Part shown: in pieces, positions 7,273 to 14,988 of the stretch
Layout of the letters: every line of letters starts with the position of its first letter
Numbering within the stretch: position 1 is the first letter of the stretch
Source: Pelosinus fermentans
GTDB taxonomy: Bacteria; Bacillota; Negativicutes; DSM-13327
DNA length: 21,292 bases
Reading direction: 5' to 3'
Assembly (NCBI GenBank): GCA_002434245.1
Contig: DJJR01000016.1
Location: 1 to 21,292 of the forward strand
The notes under the pieces: generated by a model
Told to the model about the DNA's origin: nothing
The model's input: the letters and a program-made list of their open reading frames with translations, nothing else
Databases searched by the model: none
Made by a program: the position numbers and the translations under genes

Positions 7273-7665
7273 ATGAAAATTTCTGATGTAATTCAAAGTG
7301 CTGATTGGAAAACTGAAAAACACGCTCCAGTTATTGAGGCTCCAGGGAAAGTAAAAGCAGGTGAAAGTTTCGCTGTAGAGCTTTCGGTAGGGAAGGAAAT
7401 TGCTCATCCGAATACTACTGAACATCATATTCGTTGGATTAAGTTATATTTTAAACCTGATAATAGCAAATTTGTCTTTGAAGTTGCAGCTGCTGAATTT
7501 AATGTGCATGGTGAGTCTACGGATGGCGCAAATAAAGGACCAGTATATGCTGAACCTACAGCGAAAGCTGTTATAAAGCTTAATGGTTCAGGTACATTAA
7601 TAGCGACTTCGTACTGTAATATCCATGGTTTGTGGGAAAGCTCTCAAACCATTACTGTAGAATAA
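7273..7665 (+). CDS. Superoxide reductase (neelaredoxin type, class II SORL)
   Basis: A 130-aa iron enzyme that reduces superoxide to hydrogen peroxide without making oxygen, protecting anaerobes from air exposure. The active-site pattern is complete: EKH (Glu15-Lys16-His17), AHPNTTEHHIRWI (His45 and His51 as iron ligands) and CNIHGLWE (Cys115, His118). The N-terminal desulforedoxin domain of full desulfoferrodoxins is absent, so this is the short neelaredoxin form. Start ATG lies ten bases after AGGAGG. Its own terminator follows. No rubredoxin partner gene lies in the window. Confidence 0.94.
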   Translation: MKISDVIQSADWKTEKHAPVIEAPGKVKAGESFAVELSVGKEIAHPNTTEHHIRWIKLYFKPDNSKFVFEVAAAEFNVHGESTDGANKGPVYAEPTAKAVIKLNGSGTLIATSYCNIHGLWESSQTITVE

Positions 7666-7677
7666 AAGCATAGGTTT

Positions 7678-7709
7678 ACTGTTCCAGCTAACTGGAACAG
7701 TTTTTTTTA
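7678..7709 (+). terminator. Terminator of the superoxide reductase gene
   Basis: A 10-bp perfect stem (7678-7687 with 7692-7701), a 4-nt loop and a run of eight T residues, about 13 bases after the stop codon. Confidence 0.92.
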
Positions 7710-7753
7710 TGAAGTAATACATATTGCATATTTTAAATTCTTTCTTAAAATAG

Positions 7754-8404
7754 TTATTCTTGGTCAATTTGGCATTCGCAGGTATGAACAGAGGATTGGG
7801 TATTATCATGTTCGTTGGAAATAGTTTCAGGATCAAAGGGTTCTAATTGCTGAGAAGATGGAGTATGATAATTGCTGAAGGCAGACATTTCATGTACATC
7901 ATCCATAGGTGCTATGGGATGTGATGTATGATAGTCTGCAGTGCGACAAAGGTTGATTCTTTGGGGTGTGCATAACAAAGTCATTTTGGGCTCAGAGCAG
8001 TGGAATTTGGAATTAATACAGGATTTACTCAGTTTGCTGATACATACCTTTAGAACGATTACTTTATTAATGCATCTGTTATTGATAAGTTGAAAATCTT
8101 GATGTTTAATAGATACCTTTAATTGACAATCCATACCTGCTTTTGCGCTGCAGTTCTTTATAAGAGCAATAAATGGAGCTTCAAAAGAGATGAAATGCAC
8201 TGTTTGTGTAGAATTAAAATCGGATGATACAAATTCTATAAAAATATTTACATGACCGGAAAAACTGATTTGTTTATCTAAGATTATAGTTTTTCTTATG
8301 ATAGGAGTAGAAGTTACACGAAGTAAAAAGTCAATATCTGGTATATGATTTGGAAGAGCGAATGAGCCATTTACTGTGAATTGTGTACTTTTTTTGCATG
8401 CCAT
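7754..8404 (-). CDS. SPOCS (DUF3794)-like protein, probably spore associated
   Basis: A 216-aa protein. The start chosen is ATG at 8404 (MACKKSTQF), ten bases after AGGAGG; an in-frame upstream start would add 12 residues with no matching site. Residues 6-85 read like a SPOCS domain: FTVNGSFALPNHIPDIDFLL, then a conserved-looking SGHVNIFIEFVSS and an aromatic segment ending in FEAPFIALI. The tail is low in hydrophobics, rich in His, Ser and acidic residues, and ends VHTCECQIDQE. SPOCS domains occur in SipL-type spore coat morphogenesis proteins and in short coat proteins. A second SPOCS-like gene lies immediately upstream on the same strand. The family call is by pattern, not by alignment. 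Confidence 0.78.
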   Translation of the reverse strand: MACKKSTQFTVNGSFALPNHIPDIDFLLRVTSTPIIRKTIILDKQISFSGHVNIFIEFVSSDFNSTQTVHFISFEAPFIALIKNCSAKAGMDCQLKVSIKHQDFQLINNRCINKVIVLKVCISKLSKSCINSKFHCSEPKMTLLCTPQRINLCRTADYHTSHPIAPMDDVHEMSAFSNYHTPSSQQLEPFDPETISNEHDNTQSSVHTCECQIDQE

Positions 8405-8549
8405 ATGATATATTCCTCCTTGATTGTAGAAGTTTGCCATTGCTAAAATTTTTATGAAGATTGTGGTTAGACTTTAGATGCTGCTTATGAATCCATTTAA
8501 ATGATTTATACTATCATATCAATGGGGATGATATTTAGTTACAAAAAAG

Positions 8550-8576
8550 AGAGGTAGTTTCCAACCTCTTTTTTTT
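8550..8576 (-). terminator. Terminator after the second SPOCS gene, bidirectional
   Basis: An AGAGGT/ACCTCT stem (8550-8555 with 8564-8569) flanked by an A tract on one side and eight T residues on the other, so it reads as a terminator on both strands. It lies about 40 bases beyond the stop at 8611 and separates the two SPOCS genes into different transcripts. Confidence 0.75.
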
Positions 8577-8610
8577 CATAGTATAAAATTTTATCATGAG
8601 TTATAAGTGA

Positions 8611-9261
8611 CTAATGATCATCGTGGTAACTTTGATAGGTGTGATAAGCTTCAGTAGGAATGGTTTGGCATAAAGGACAAGACGGATGGTGATTTTGTTT
8701 TTCAAAAAGATTAGGTTTATCGATTTGAGGGCAGCCACATTGCTTAGGATAAATGGGAATATTTGAGCAATCCTGGGGTGGCTTATTACAATTACATGGT
8801 TTAGTGTTTTCGTGGTGGCAAGTAGGTATAGGTTTAAAGACTGGACATGCAAAAATAACACTAGATACCAATAAGAATTGATTTTTTAAACATTGAACAG
8901 AAACATCTTCTACTATCGTACATATTTTGGTAATGACAGCATCGAATTCCTTTAATTTTATAAAAAGACAAAAAGGAATATCGAAGCAAGCAGAGTGGGT
9001 ACAATTTTTATCAATAACAGAAATAACTTTTATATGCTTAAAACCATGTACAACTACTTTTTTGCCAATGGGAGTATTAATAATTTTAAATGAAGAAATC
9101 GTAATTGTTACAATCACTTTGAGTATTTTCTGAATATCATGCTGGCAAGCTAAAAAGAGTTTATCTATTTGGCAAATTTGAGCGCAAGGATAATGTGGAG
9201 GACAAATTGGAAACTCAGATTGAGGGGCTATACCTAAAATTTCAATATTGTTCGTATTCAT
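8611..9261 (-). CDS. SPOCS-like protein with Cys/His-rich tail
   Basis: A 216-aa protein. Residues about 30-125 resemble a SPOCS domain: CQIDKLFLACQHDIQKILKV, IINTPIGKKVVVHGFKHIKV and FDIPFCLFIKL follow the family order. From about 145 the tail is rich in Cys, His, Pro and Asn (TCHHENTKPCNCNKPPQDC, KQCGCPQ, HHPSCPLCQ) and ends HTYQSYHDDH. Such a tail could bind metal or cross-link in a spore coat; that is inference. Start ATG lies behind GGAGGAG, and a sigma-K-like promoter is placed upstream. It is a paralogue-like neighbour of the gene ending at 7754, separated from it by a terminator. Confidence 0.78.
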   Translation of the reverse strand: MNTNNIEILGIAPQSEFPICPPHYPCAQICQIDKLFLACQHDIQKILKVIVTITISSFKIINTPIGKKVVVHGFKHIKVISVIDKNCTHSACFDIPFCLFIKLKEFDAVITKICTIVEDVSVQCLKNQFLLVSSVIFACPVFKPIPTCHHENTKPCNCNKPPQDCSNIPIYPKQCGCPQIDKPNLFEKQNHHPSCPLCQTIPTEAYHTYQSYHDDH

Positions 9262-9308
9262 GTGAACTCCTCCTTTACTAAAATGTAAATATAGAGTATT
9301 TTTATTAT

Positions 9309-9337
9309 TATTTTATGTTGCTTTACTGAGGGATGTT
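9309..9337 (-). promoter_or_regulatory. Candidate sigma-K (mother-cell) promoter
   Basis: The minus strand carries AACA (9334-9337) and CATAAAATA (9309-9317) with 16 bp between, matching the Bacillus sigma-K pattern mACm and CATAnnnTA. It lies about 48 bases upstream of the SPOCS gene starting at 9261. In this AT-rich sequence a chance match is possible. Confidence 0.45.
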
Positions 9338-9490
9338 CTTCCTTAAAATGAAAAGTTGAATTTATATAAGAGTTTTATTAAGAAGGATAGAATTTGTATT
9401 GCAGCCAAAAATTTCAATGTATGTATTCGATTCATTATAGGCAATATATAAACAGGCACTACAAATAAATTTATTGGAGGGTGTTGCGTA

Positions 9491-9694
9491 ATGTCTAGGA
9501 GTAAAAAACCTGTAAACCCTGCCGCACAAAAGGCGCTTGATCAATTAAAGGAAGAAACAGCAGCTGAGATTGGTCTTAAAGACTATAAGAACACTTATAA
9601 AGGTGCATTATCCTCTGCTGATAATGGCCGTGTAGGTGGACAAATGGTCCGCAAGATGATTCAGGCCCAAGAACAGCAATTCAGTGGTAAATAA
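9491..9694 (+). CDS. Alpha/beta-type small acid-soluble spore protein
   Basis: A 67-aa spore DNA-binding protein that coats and protects the chromosome in the forespore and is degraded at germination. EETAAEIGL (21-29) is the conserved region around the germination protease (GPR) cleavage site, and DNGRVGGQMVRKMIQAQE is the conserved DNA-binding second half. Length is within the family's usual 60-75. Start ATG follows GGAGGGTGTTGCGTA. A CATTATA at 9433-9439 resembles a sigma-F/G -10 element, but I see no convincing -35. This gene is the firmest evidence that the organism sporulates. Confidence 0.95.
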   Translation: MSRSKKPVNPAAQKALDQLKEETAAEIGLKDYKNTYKGALSSADNGRVGGQMVRKMIQAQEQQFSGK

Positions 9695-9711
9695 GAGTCA
9701 TTCATATGGCT

Positions 9712-9747
9712 GAAAAGATAAGCAGGTTTTTACCTGCTTATCTTTTC
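9712..9747 (+). terminator. Terminator of the SASP gene
   Basis: A 16-bp perfect stem (9712-9727 with 9732-9747) with a 4-nt loop. The 3' arm ends in TCTTTTC, followed by a T-rich stretch. It lies 17 bases after the stop codon. Confidence 0.85.
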
Positions 9748-9844
9748 ATATACTTTTTATTTTCTATAGAAGGATTTTTTAAGCTTAATAGTAAATGTAA
9801 TTATGATACCTATGCAGCGAATTGAATCACAAGGGGTGGAGATA

Positions 9845-11137
9845 TTGAATACCGTATTGATAAAAAATCTGGGAAAACATTTAGACGAAGAAGTCACAAT
9901 TCAAGGATGGTTATATAATCAGCGTGGTTCAGGAAAAGTAAAATTCTTGATTTTACGTGACGGCAGCGGTCTTTTGCAATGTGTAATTGTAAAACAAGAT
10001 ATAGGAGAAGAACTATTTGATAAAACCAAAGCATTAACACAGGAAACTTCGATAACAGTAACGGGAATTGTAAAGGAGGAGCCTCGGGCAGCAGGTGGTT
10101 ATGAAATGCAAGTTAGAAGTTTTGATGTGATTAATATTGCAGAAGAATATCCGATTACACATAAAGAACATGGGGTAGATTTCTTACTAGAACGTCGTCA
10201 TTTATGGATTCGGACTCCCAGACAAATGGCAATTCTGCGAATTCGATCCGAAATTGAACATGCTTTTAGAGATTTCTTTTATCAGCGTGATTTTGTTCTG
10301 GCAGATGCTCCAATTATTACACCGTCAGCATGTGAAGGAACTTCCACATTGTTTGGTTTAGATTATCATGGTGAAAAAGCATATTTGTCCCAAAGCGGTC
10401 AATTATATAGTGAGGCAAATGCGATGGCATTAGGAAGAATCTATTGTTTTGGTCCCACATTTCGTGCAGAAAAATCCAAAACTCGCCGTCATTTGATGGA
10501 GTTTTGGATGGTGGAAGCTGAAATGGCTTATTTTGATATGGATGACAATATTAAGCTGCAGGAAGAAATGGTTTACTATGTAATCACACGGGTATTAGAA
10601 CGCTGTACGAGAGAACTGACCATTTTAGACCGGGATGTAGAAAAATTAAAAAGCATACAATTGCCATTTCCACGTATATCTTATACTGAGGCAGTAGAAA
10701 TACTTAAAGAAGCAGGGGAAGATTTTACTTGGGGAGAAGACTTTGGGGCACCCCATGAAACGATTATCTCAAATCACTTTGGCTCACCTGTCTTTGTACA
10801 TCGTTATCCAACCTCAATTAAAGCCTTTTATATGAAACCTGATCCGGAAGATCACAACGTTGTACTCGGTGCAGACCTCCTGGCACCGGAAGGATATGGC
10901 GAAATTATTGGTGGTGGACAGCGGATTGATGATCTTGAACTCTTAAAGCAGCGGATTGAAGAGCATCATTTACCGATAGAAGCTTTTGAGTGGTACCTGG
11001 ACTTGCGAAAATATGGATCAGTGCCACATTCTGGGTTTGGTTTAGGTCTTGAACGTACTGTTGCTTGGTTATGCGGCCTTGAACATATTCGCGAAACAAT
11101 CCCATTTCCTCGAATGTTACATAAAATGTACCCTTAA
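9845..11137 (+). CDS. asnS: Asparaginyl-tRNA synthetase
   Basis: A class IIb synthetase that charges tRNA-Asn with asparagine. The start chosen is TTG at 9845, five bases after GGGGTGGAG, giving 430 aa, the usual length; an upstream in-frame ATG at 9803 lacks a site. An N-terminal OB-fold anticodon-binding domain (about 1-100, [19 protein letters not shown]) precedes the catalytic core. Motif 2 is [19 protein letters not shown] and motif 3 is [17 protein letters not shown] see no T-box leader. There is no terminator with a T run after the stop, so readthrough toward the aminotransferase is possible. Confidence 0.95.
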   Translation: MNTVLIKNLGKHLDEEVTIQGWLYNQRGSGKVKFLILRDGSGLLQCVIVKQDIGEELFDKTKALTQETSITVTGIVKEEPRAAGGYEMQVRSFDVINIAEEYPITHKEHGVDFLLERRHLWIRTPRQMAILRIRSEIEHAFRDFFYQRDFVLADAPIITPSACEGTSTLFGLDYHGEKAYLSQSGQLYSEANAMALGRIYCFGPTFRAEKSKTRRHLMEFWMVEAEMAYFDMDDNIKLQEEMVYYVITRVLERCTRELTILDRDVEKLKSIQLPFPRISYTEAVEILKEAGEDFTWGEDFGAPHETIISNHFGSPVFVHRYPTSIKAFYMKPDPEDHNVVLGADLLAPEGYGEIIGGGQRIDDLELLKQRIEEHHLPIEAFEWYLDLRKYGSVPHSGFGLGLERTVAWLCGLEHIRETIPFPRMLHKMYP

Positions 11138-11273
11138 GCAGTTAGATTAGTTTATGATGCAGCAATTTCTTAAGTAAAAATATAAAAAACTTTGTATACA
11201 TAATTTTAAAAGCAGGAACTTTTAACTACTACGGAAAAGTAAACACATTAGGCCATAAACAGAATTTATTTTA

Positions 11274-11313
11274 TTTATTAGCCAAGTTGTTATATAACAA
11301 CTTGGCTAATAAA
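11274..11313. repeat. 40-nt perfect palindrome upstream of the aminotransferase
   Basis: Positions 11274-11293 and 11294-11313 are exact reverse complements with no spacer. The core GCCAAGTTGTTAT is flanked by TTTATTA. It ends 22 bases before the aminotransferase start and 14 bases before its GGGGG site. No T run follows on either strand, so it is a poor intrinsic terminator. It may be an operator or a leader hairpin. Confidence 0.85.
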
Positions 11314-11335
11314 ACAATCTCAAGGGGGAACAATA

Positions 11336-12583
11336 ATGACTTATAGTGTTGCTGCATGTCATGCAAAGGGAAAGTGTGCTACAGACAAAATTTTCGATGC
11401 CAATGCTGCTGCTGCCAAAGCGGCTGCTCAGTATGGTAAAAATAAAGTCGTCAATGCTACCATCGGTGCTTTTATGGATGAGCAAGAGCGGTTAGCCTGC
11501 ATACCAACAGTTGAGAAAGTTTTTAAGAACTTTTCAATCAATCATATTATACCCTATGCTCCAATTGCCGGTTTGCCCGATTATCTAGCGGCGATGATAG
11601 AATTAACCTTTGCGGATCATAAGCCAGAGGCTTATCTTGATGCCGTAGCTACTGCTGGGGGCACTGGTGCTATTCATCATACCATTTGGAATTATTCAGA
11701 GATTGGCGATACGGTTTTAACCTCTGATTGGTATTGGGGACCTTATAAAATACTGTGTCAAGATGCTTTACGTACATTAGATACCTATACATTATTTGAT
11801 GATCGGCAAAAGTTTAATATTGGAGCATTTAGTGCTAAGGTAAGAGAAATAATAGCAAGGCAAAATAACTTGGTTATAATCATTAATACTCCTGCTCATA
11901 ACCCAACTGGTTTTAGTTTGAGTGACAGTGATTGGGATCAGGTATTAGATCTTTTTAAAGACTGTGTTAAAGATACTACAAAACATATTATTCCTTTAAT
12001 TGATATTGCTTATATCGATTATGCAGGCGAAAAGAATGCTTGCCGATCTTTTTTAAAGAAATTTGGCAATTTACCTGCTAATATATTACCTATTTTGGCC
12101 TGCAGTATGTCAAAAGGATTTACGATGTATGGTCAACGGACAGGTGTCATGATTGGCATTTCTTCCAATAAAGAAGTAATTACAGAATTTCAAAGCATTA
12201 ATCAATTTACAAGTCGAGCTACATGGTCAAATATTAACTATGGTGCCATGAAACTATTGGCTGATATTTATCAGGATAAGAGTTTATTAGCACAGGCAGA
12301 GCAAGAGCGTGGCGAATATTATGCTTTAATTCGCAAACGAGCTGATATTTTTATGCGTGAAGCACAGGCAGTTAATTTACATATGCTTCCTTATATTGCT
12401 GGTTTCTTTATTACCGTCCCCGTTGAAAATCCTGAGGCGGTTTGTGCGAAACTGCACGATGATCAAATCTTTGCCGTACCTTTAGCAAAAGGAATTCGAA
12501 TCGCAGTATGTGCGATAACATCTGAGAAAATGTCTGGGATGGCTGGTAAATTTGCTAAAGCGATCCAAGCAGTTTCAATTTAA
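11336..12583 (+). CDS. PLP-dependent class I aminotransferase, probably aromatic/aspartate type
   Basis: A 415-aa fold-type I aminotransferase. NTPAHNPTG (184-192) supplies the Asn that contacts the cofactor ring, DIAYIDY (223-229) the conserved Asp and Tyr, and SMSKGFTMYGQRTG (257-270) the Schiff-base Lys260 and phosphate-binding Arg268. GIRIAVCAI near the C-terminus carries the substrate-carboxylate Arg. The overall pattern resembles aromatic-amino-acid/aspartate aminotransferases, but substrate cannot be read from sequence. The N-terminus (YSVAACHAKGKCATDKIFDANAA) has two Cys residues. Start ATG lies behind GGGGGAACAATA. A 40-nt palindrome sits in the leader, suggesting dedicated control. 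Confidence 0.88.
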   Translation: MTYSVAACHAKGKCATDKIFDANAAAAKAAAQYGKNKVVNATIGAFMDEQERLACIPTVEKVFKNFSINHIIPYAPIAGLPDYLAAMIELTFADHKPEAYLDAVATAGGTGAIHHTIWNYSEIGDTVLTSDWYWGPYKILCQDALRTLDTYTLFDDRQKFNIGAFSAKVREIIARQNNLVIIINTPAHNPTGFSLSDSDWDQVLDLFKDCVKDTTKHIIPLIDIAYIDYAGEKNACRSFLKKFGNLPANILPILACSMSKGFTMYGQRTGVMIGISSNKEVITEFQSINQFTSRATWSNINYGAMKLLADIYQDKSLLAQAEQERGEYYALIRKRADIFMREAQAVNLHMLPYIAGFFITVPVENPEAVCAKLHDDQIFAVPLAKGIRIAVCAITSEKMSGMAGKFAKAIQAVSI

Positions 12584-12661
12584 TAATAGCACCAATTACA
12601 CTATTATCCATTTGTAGATTGTAGTATAGAAGGAAATACTACAATAAAGGAGGAGATGAAT

Positions 12662-12844
12662 TTGGGACGACAGCATAAAAATTGTATTGATGATACAGTC
12701 TTAGAGTTTCCTCGTTCTTTGTTTTGGATAATACATGTAATTGGACCGGTGATCATTTTTGTTTTAGGAATGAAATTTGCAATTCAACGTGCGCCTGCTT
12801 CTATGGTAGCTTATCGTTTATTGCGTAGGCTGATGGAGAGGTAA
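12662..12844 (+). CDS. Small single-pass membrane protein, 60 aa
   Basis: A protein of unknown function. The start chosen is TTG at 12662, eight bases after AGGAGG; the ATG two codons upstream is only two bases from that site and is unlikely. A polar N-terminus (GRQHKNCIDDTVLEFPRS) precedes one membrane helix at about 20-40 (LFWIIHVIGPVIIFVLGMKF). The tail is basic (YRLLRRLMER), consistent with a cytoplasmic C-terminus. A terminator follows, so it is its own unit or the end of the aminotransferase transcript. Confidence 0.6.
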   Translation: MGRQHKNCIDDTVLEFPRSLFWIIHVIGPVIIFVLGMKFAIQRAPASMVAYRLLRRLMER

Positions 12845-12857
12845 ATCCAACAAAGAT

Positions 12858-12888
12858 GGGTGAACACATTTTTGGTTCACCCTCTTTT
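12858..12888 (+). terminator. Terminator after the 60-aa membrane protein gene
   Basis: An 8-bp GC-rich perfect stem (GGGTGAAC 12858-12865 with 12875-12882), a 9-nt loop and TCTTTTCT behind it. Confidence 0.85.
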
Positions 12889-13092
12889 CTGTGTGTACTT
12901 AATTTCATAATTAATGGATAAAAAAAGAAAAGTTGTAAAATTTGCATTATTTTTAAAAATCAAACTTATGGTTTACTATAACATAGGTCATTGTTTTATT
13001 ATGATATTGATGATATAGTATTTTTGGGCTAATTTTATTGGGTTCATTTTGTATACTAAATTTTTCTAATTTTGAAAAATGGGGGTTCAAAG

Positions 13093-13719
13093 ATGTTTGG
13101 CTTAAAACCAAAAGAGGATGAATTTTTTAAGTTATTTGTAGAAAGTAGTATGGTGTTGCGGGAAGGGGCTTATGTGCTTCAAAGTGTAATGAATGAGTAT
13201 ACGCAGCTTGAGCAGAAAATGGCACAAATTTCTGATATTGAGCATAAAGCTGACGATATTAATGATGCAATCATTGATAAGTTAAATCAGACATTTATTA
13301 CACCTCTTGATCGCGAAGATATTTATTCTTTGGCAACAATGTTAGATGATGTTGTGGATTTTCTACAAGGTACAATGCAGCGTATGGTGCTCTATAAGGC
13401 TGGAAAACCTGCACCAGGAGCTGTCCAATTAGTTAATGTGCTAGTGGACTGTACCGAGGAAATGGTAGCGGTATTTACTTTGTTTAAGAACATTAAAGGA
13501 AATCAAGAAAAAATCCTAAGTCACACGCATAAAATTGCTGACTTAGAAACCCAAGGCGACAATATTTATCGACGAGAAGTAGCTCTTTTATTTGAAACCT
13601 GCTCTGATCCAATCGAAGTTATAAAATGGAAAGAAATATTGGAACATATGGAGGACGCCCTTGACCACTGTGAAGACATTGCAGACTTATTGCGGGGCGT
13701 GGTTATGAAATATGCCTGA
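13093..13719 (+). CDS. DUF47 / PhoU-like phosphate transport accessory protein
   Basis: A 208-aa all-helical cytoplasmic protein of the DUF47 (PhoU-related) family, which is usually encoded with Pit-type phosphate transporters and is thought to regulate them. Family signs are FKLFVESSMVLREGAYVLQ, the acidic EHKADDINDAI and PLDREDIYSLATMLDDVVDF, and C-terminal WKEILEHMEDALDHCEDIAD. The start is ATG at 13093, seven bases after GGGGG; seven upstream in-frame codons are not needed. Its end overlaps the transporter start by 8 bases, implying translational coupling. No Pho-box is obvious upstream. Confidence 0.92.
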   Translation: MFGLKPKEDEFFKLFVESSMVLREGAYVLQSVMNEYTQLEQKMAQISDIEHKADDINDAIIDKLNQTFITPLDREDIYSLATMLDDVVDFLQGTMQRMVLYKAGKPAPGAVQLVNVLVDCTEEMVAVFTLFKNIKGNQEKILSHTHKIADLETQGDNIYRREVALLFETCSDPIEVIKWKEILEHMEDALDHCEDIADLLRGVVMKYA

Positions 13720-14701
13720 TACATTAATCATTTTTGTCGTTTTATTAGCATTAGCCTTTGACTATATTAATGGATTTCATGATACTGCTAATGCGATAGC
13801 TACATCGGTTTCTACACGAGCATTAACACCAAGGGTTGCAGTGTGGATGGCTGCTATGCTTAACTTTCTCGGTGCTATGTACAGTACAGGCGTTGCTAAG
13901 ACAATTGGCAGCGATTTGGTAAAATCAGCGCAGATGGTGAATCAGCACATTATCATTGCTGCAATCATCGGTGCAATTTTCTGGAATTTGTTAACTTGGT
14001 GGAAAGGGATTCCTAGTAGTTCCTCTCATGCTTTAGTAGGTGGAGTTGTTGGTGCAGTATTAGTTTCTACAGGTTATGAGGCACTTAAAATAGAAGGTAT
14101 TTTGAAAATTGTTGCCGCATTAATTTGTTCTCCAGTTATTGCTATGATTACAGGATTTGCCGTTATGACGGTTCTATTATGGATATTTGGCAGAAAAGCT
14201 CCATCGCGTATTAATCCTAAATTTAAGAAGGCACAAATTTTGACAGCAGCCATGATGGCTTTTTCCCATGGATCAAATGATGCGCAAAAGGCTATGGGGA
14301 TCATTACTTTGACCTTAGTGAGTACAGGCTATTTAACCAGCTTAGATGTCCCTGTCTGGGTTAAGTTATCGGCAGCTACGGCTATGGGACTTGGTACGGC
14401 AGCAGGTGGTTGGAGAATTATCCGTACCATGGGCAGTAAGATTTTTAAATTGGAGCCAATTAGTGGCTTTGCCTCAGATTTGAATTCTTCATTGATCATT
14501 TTTGGCGCAACATTATTACATTTGCCAGTAAGTACAACACATGTGGTTTCAGGATCTATCATGGGGGTAGGAACTTCAAAACGCATTAGTGCAGTTCACT
14601 GGGGGGTAGCGCAGCAAATGCTCATGGCGTGGATATTAACAATTCCTTGCACAGCTTTGGTAAGTGCCTTGGCTTATAAAGTCATGTCTTTATTTTTTTA
14701 G
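13712..14701 (+). CDS. pit: Low-affinity inorganic phosphate transporter (Pit family)
   Basis: A 329-aa polytopic membrane protein that carries metal-phosphate with protons. The two inverted repeat signatures are both present: GFHDTANAIATSVSTRAL near the N-terminus, and SHGSNDAQKAMGIITL in the middle. PSSSSHALVGGVVGAVL and PVSTTHVVSGSIMGVG are the paired Ser/Thr-rich turns. The length fits the short bacterial Pit form, without the long central loop of E. coli PitA. It is the second gene of an operon with the DUF47 protein, followed by a strong terminator. Confidence 0.94.
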   Translation: MPDTLIIFVVLLALAFDYINGFHDTANAIATSVSTRALTPRVAVWMAAMLNFLGAMYSTGVAKTIGSDLVKSAQMVNQHIIIAAIIGAIFWNLLTWWKGIPSSSSHALVGGVVGAVLVSTGYEALKIEGILKIVAALICSPVIAMITGFAVMTVLLWIFGRKAPSRINPKFKKAQILTAAMMAFSHGSNDAQKAMGIITLTLVSTGYLTSLDVPVWVKLSAATAMGLGTAAGGWRIIRTMGSKIFKLEPISGFASDLNSSLIIFGATLLHLPVSTTHVVSGSIMGVGTSKRISAVHWGVAQQMLMAWILTIPCTALVSALAYKVMSLFF

Positions 14702-14730
14702 TTGGTATAATAAATACATAAATAATTGCT

Positions 14731-14765
14731 GGCAAATAAGTATTGAATGCTTATTTGCCTTTTTT
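14731..14765 (+). terminator. Terminator of the DUF47-pit operon
   Basis: A 10-bp perfect stem (GGCAAATAAG 14731-14740 with 14750-14759), a 9-nt loop and a run of six T residues. Confidence 0.92.
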
Positions 14766-14824
14766 ATCTTAGGACTTAGACGCTCTTAGAAGACGGATCT
14801 TTTAGAGCAGTTTAGTCCTAGGAT
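14766..14824 (+). ncRNA. Candidate structured RNA element, 59 nt
   Basis: Directly behind the pit terminator. The outer stem is 11 bp (14766-14776 with 14814-14824) and includes one G-U wobble only if read on the plus strand. A 5x5 internal loop follows (14777-14781, 14809-14813), then an inner stem (14782-14793 with 14798-14808) with one U-U mismatch, one G-U and one bulge, capped by CGGA. It is about 165 nt upstream of the nucleoside kinase start. No T run follows. No known family recognised. Confidence 0.45.
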
Positions 14825-14948
14825 AAATAAAATTACCAAGCTTTATGGATTAGGAAGAGTTATGATAAAATATAATTATAAAAGAATGATCTAGTAACCG
14901 ATTTACAAGTCAAAAGAGCTCATTAATATGAAAGAGTTAAGTTGATCT

Positions 14949-14970
14949 TACTTTAGTATATAATAAAGTA
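14949..14970 (+). promoter_or_regulatory. Possible -10 element inside an operator-like inverted repeat
   Basis: TACTTTA (14949-14955) and TAAAGTA (14964-14970) form a perfect 7-bp inverted repeat with an 8-bp spacer. A perfect TATAAT (14959-14964) lies within it, about 25 bases upstream of the nucleoside kinase start. I see no good -35 at the right distance, so the promoter call is weak. Confidence 0.35.
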
Positions 14971-14988
14971 TAAACGGGAGGCAGATTG

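Noticed and set aside
8601..8861. 86-aa minus-strand frame overlapping the second SPOCS gene
   Set aside because: A shifted frame of the same strand within the better supported SPOCS gene, with no site in front of it.
9695..9844. T-box leader for asnS
   Set aside because: The stretch before asnS is short and largely filled by the SASP terminator; I see no T-box sequence AGGGTGGNACCGCG.
11274..11313. Palindrome as the asnS terminator
   Set aside because: No T run follows on either strand and it lies about 140 bases beyond the stop, so terminator is not the preferred reading, though not excluded.
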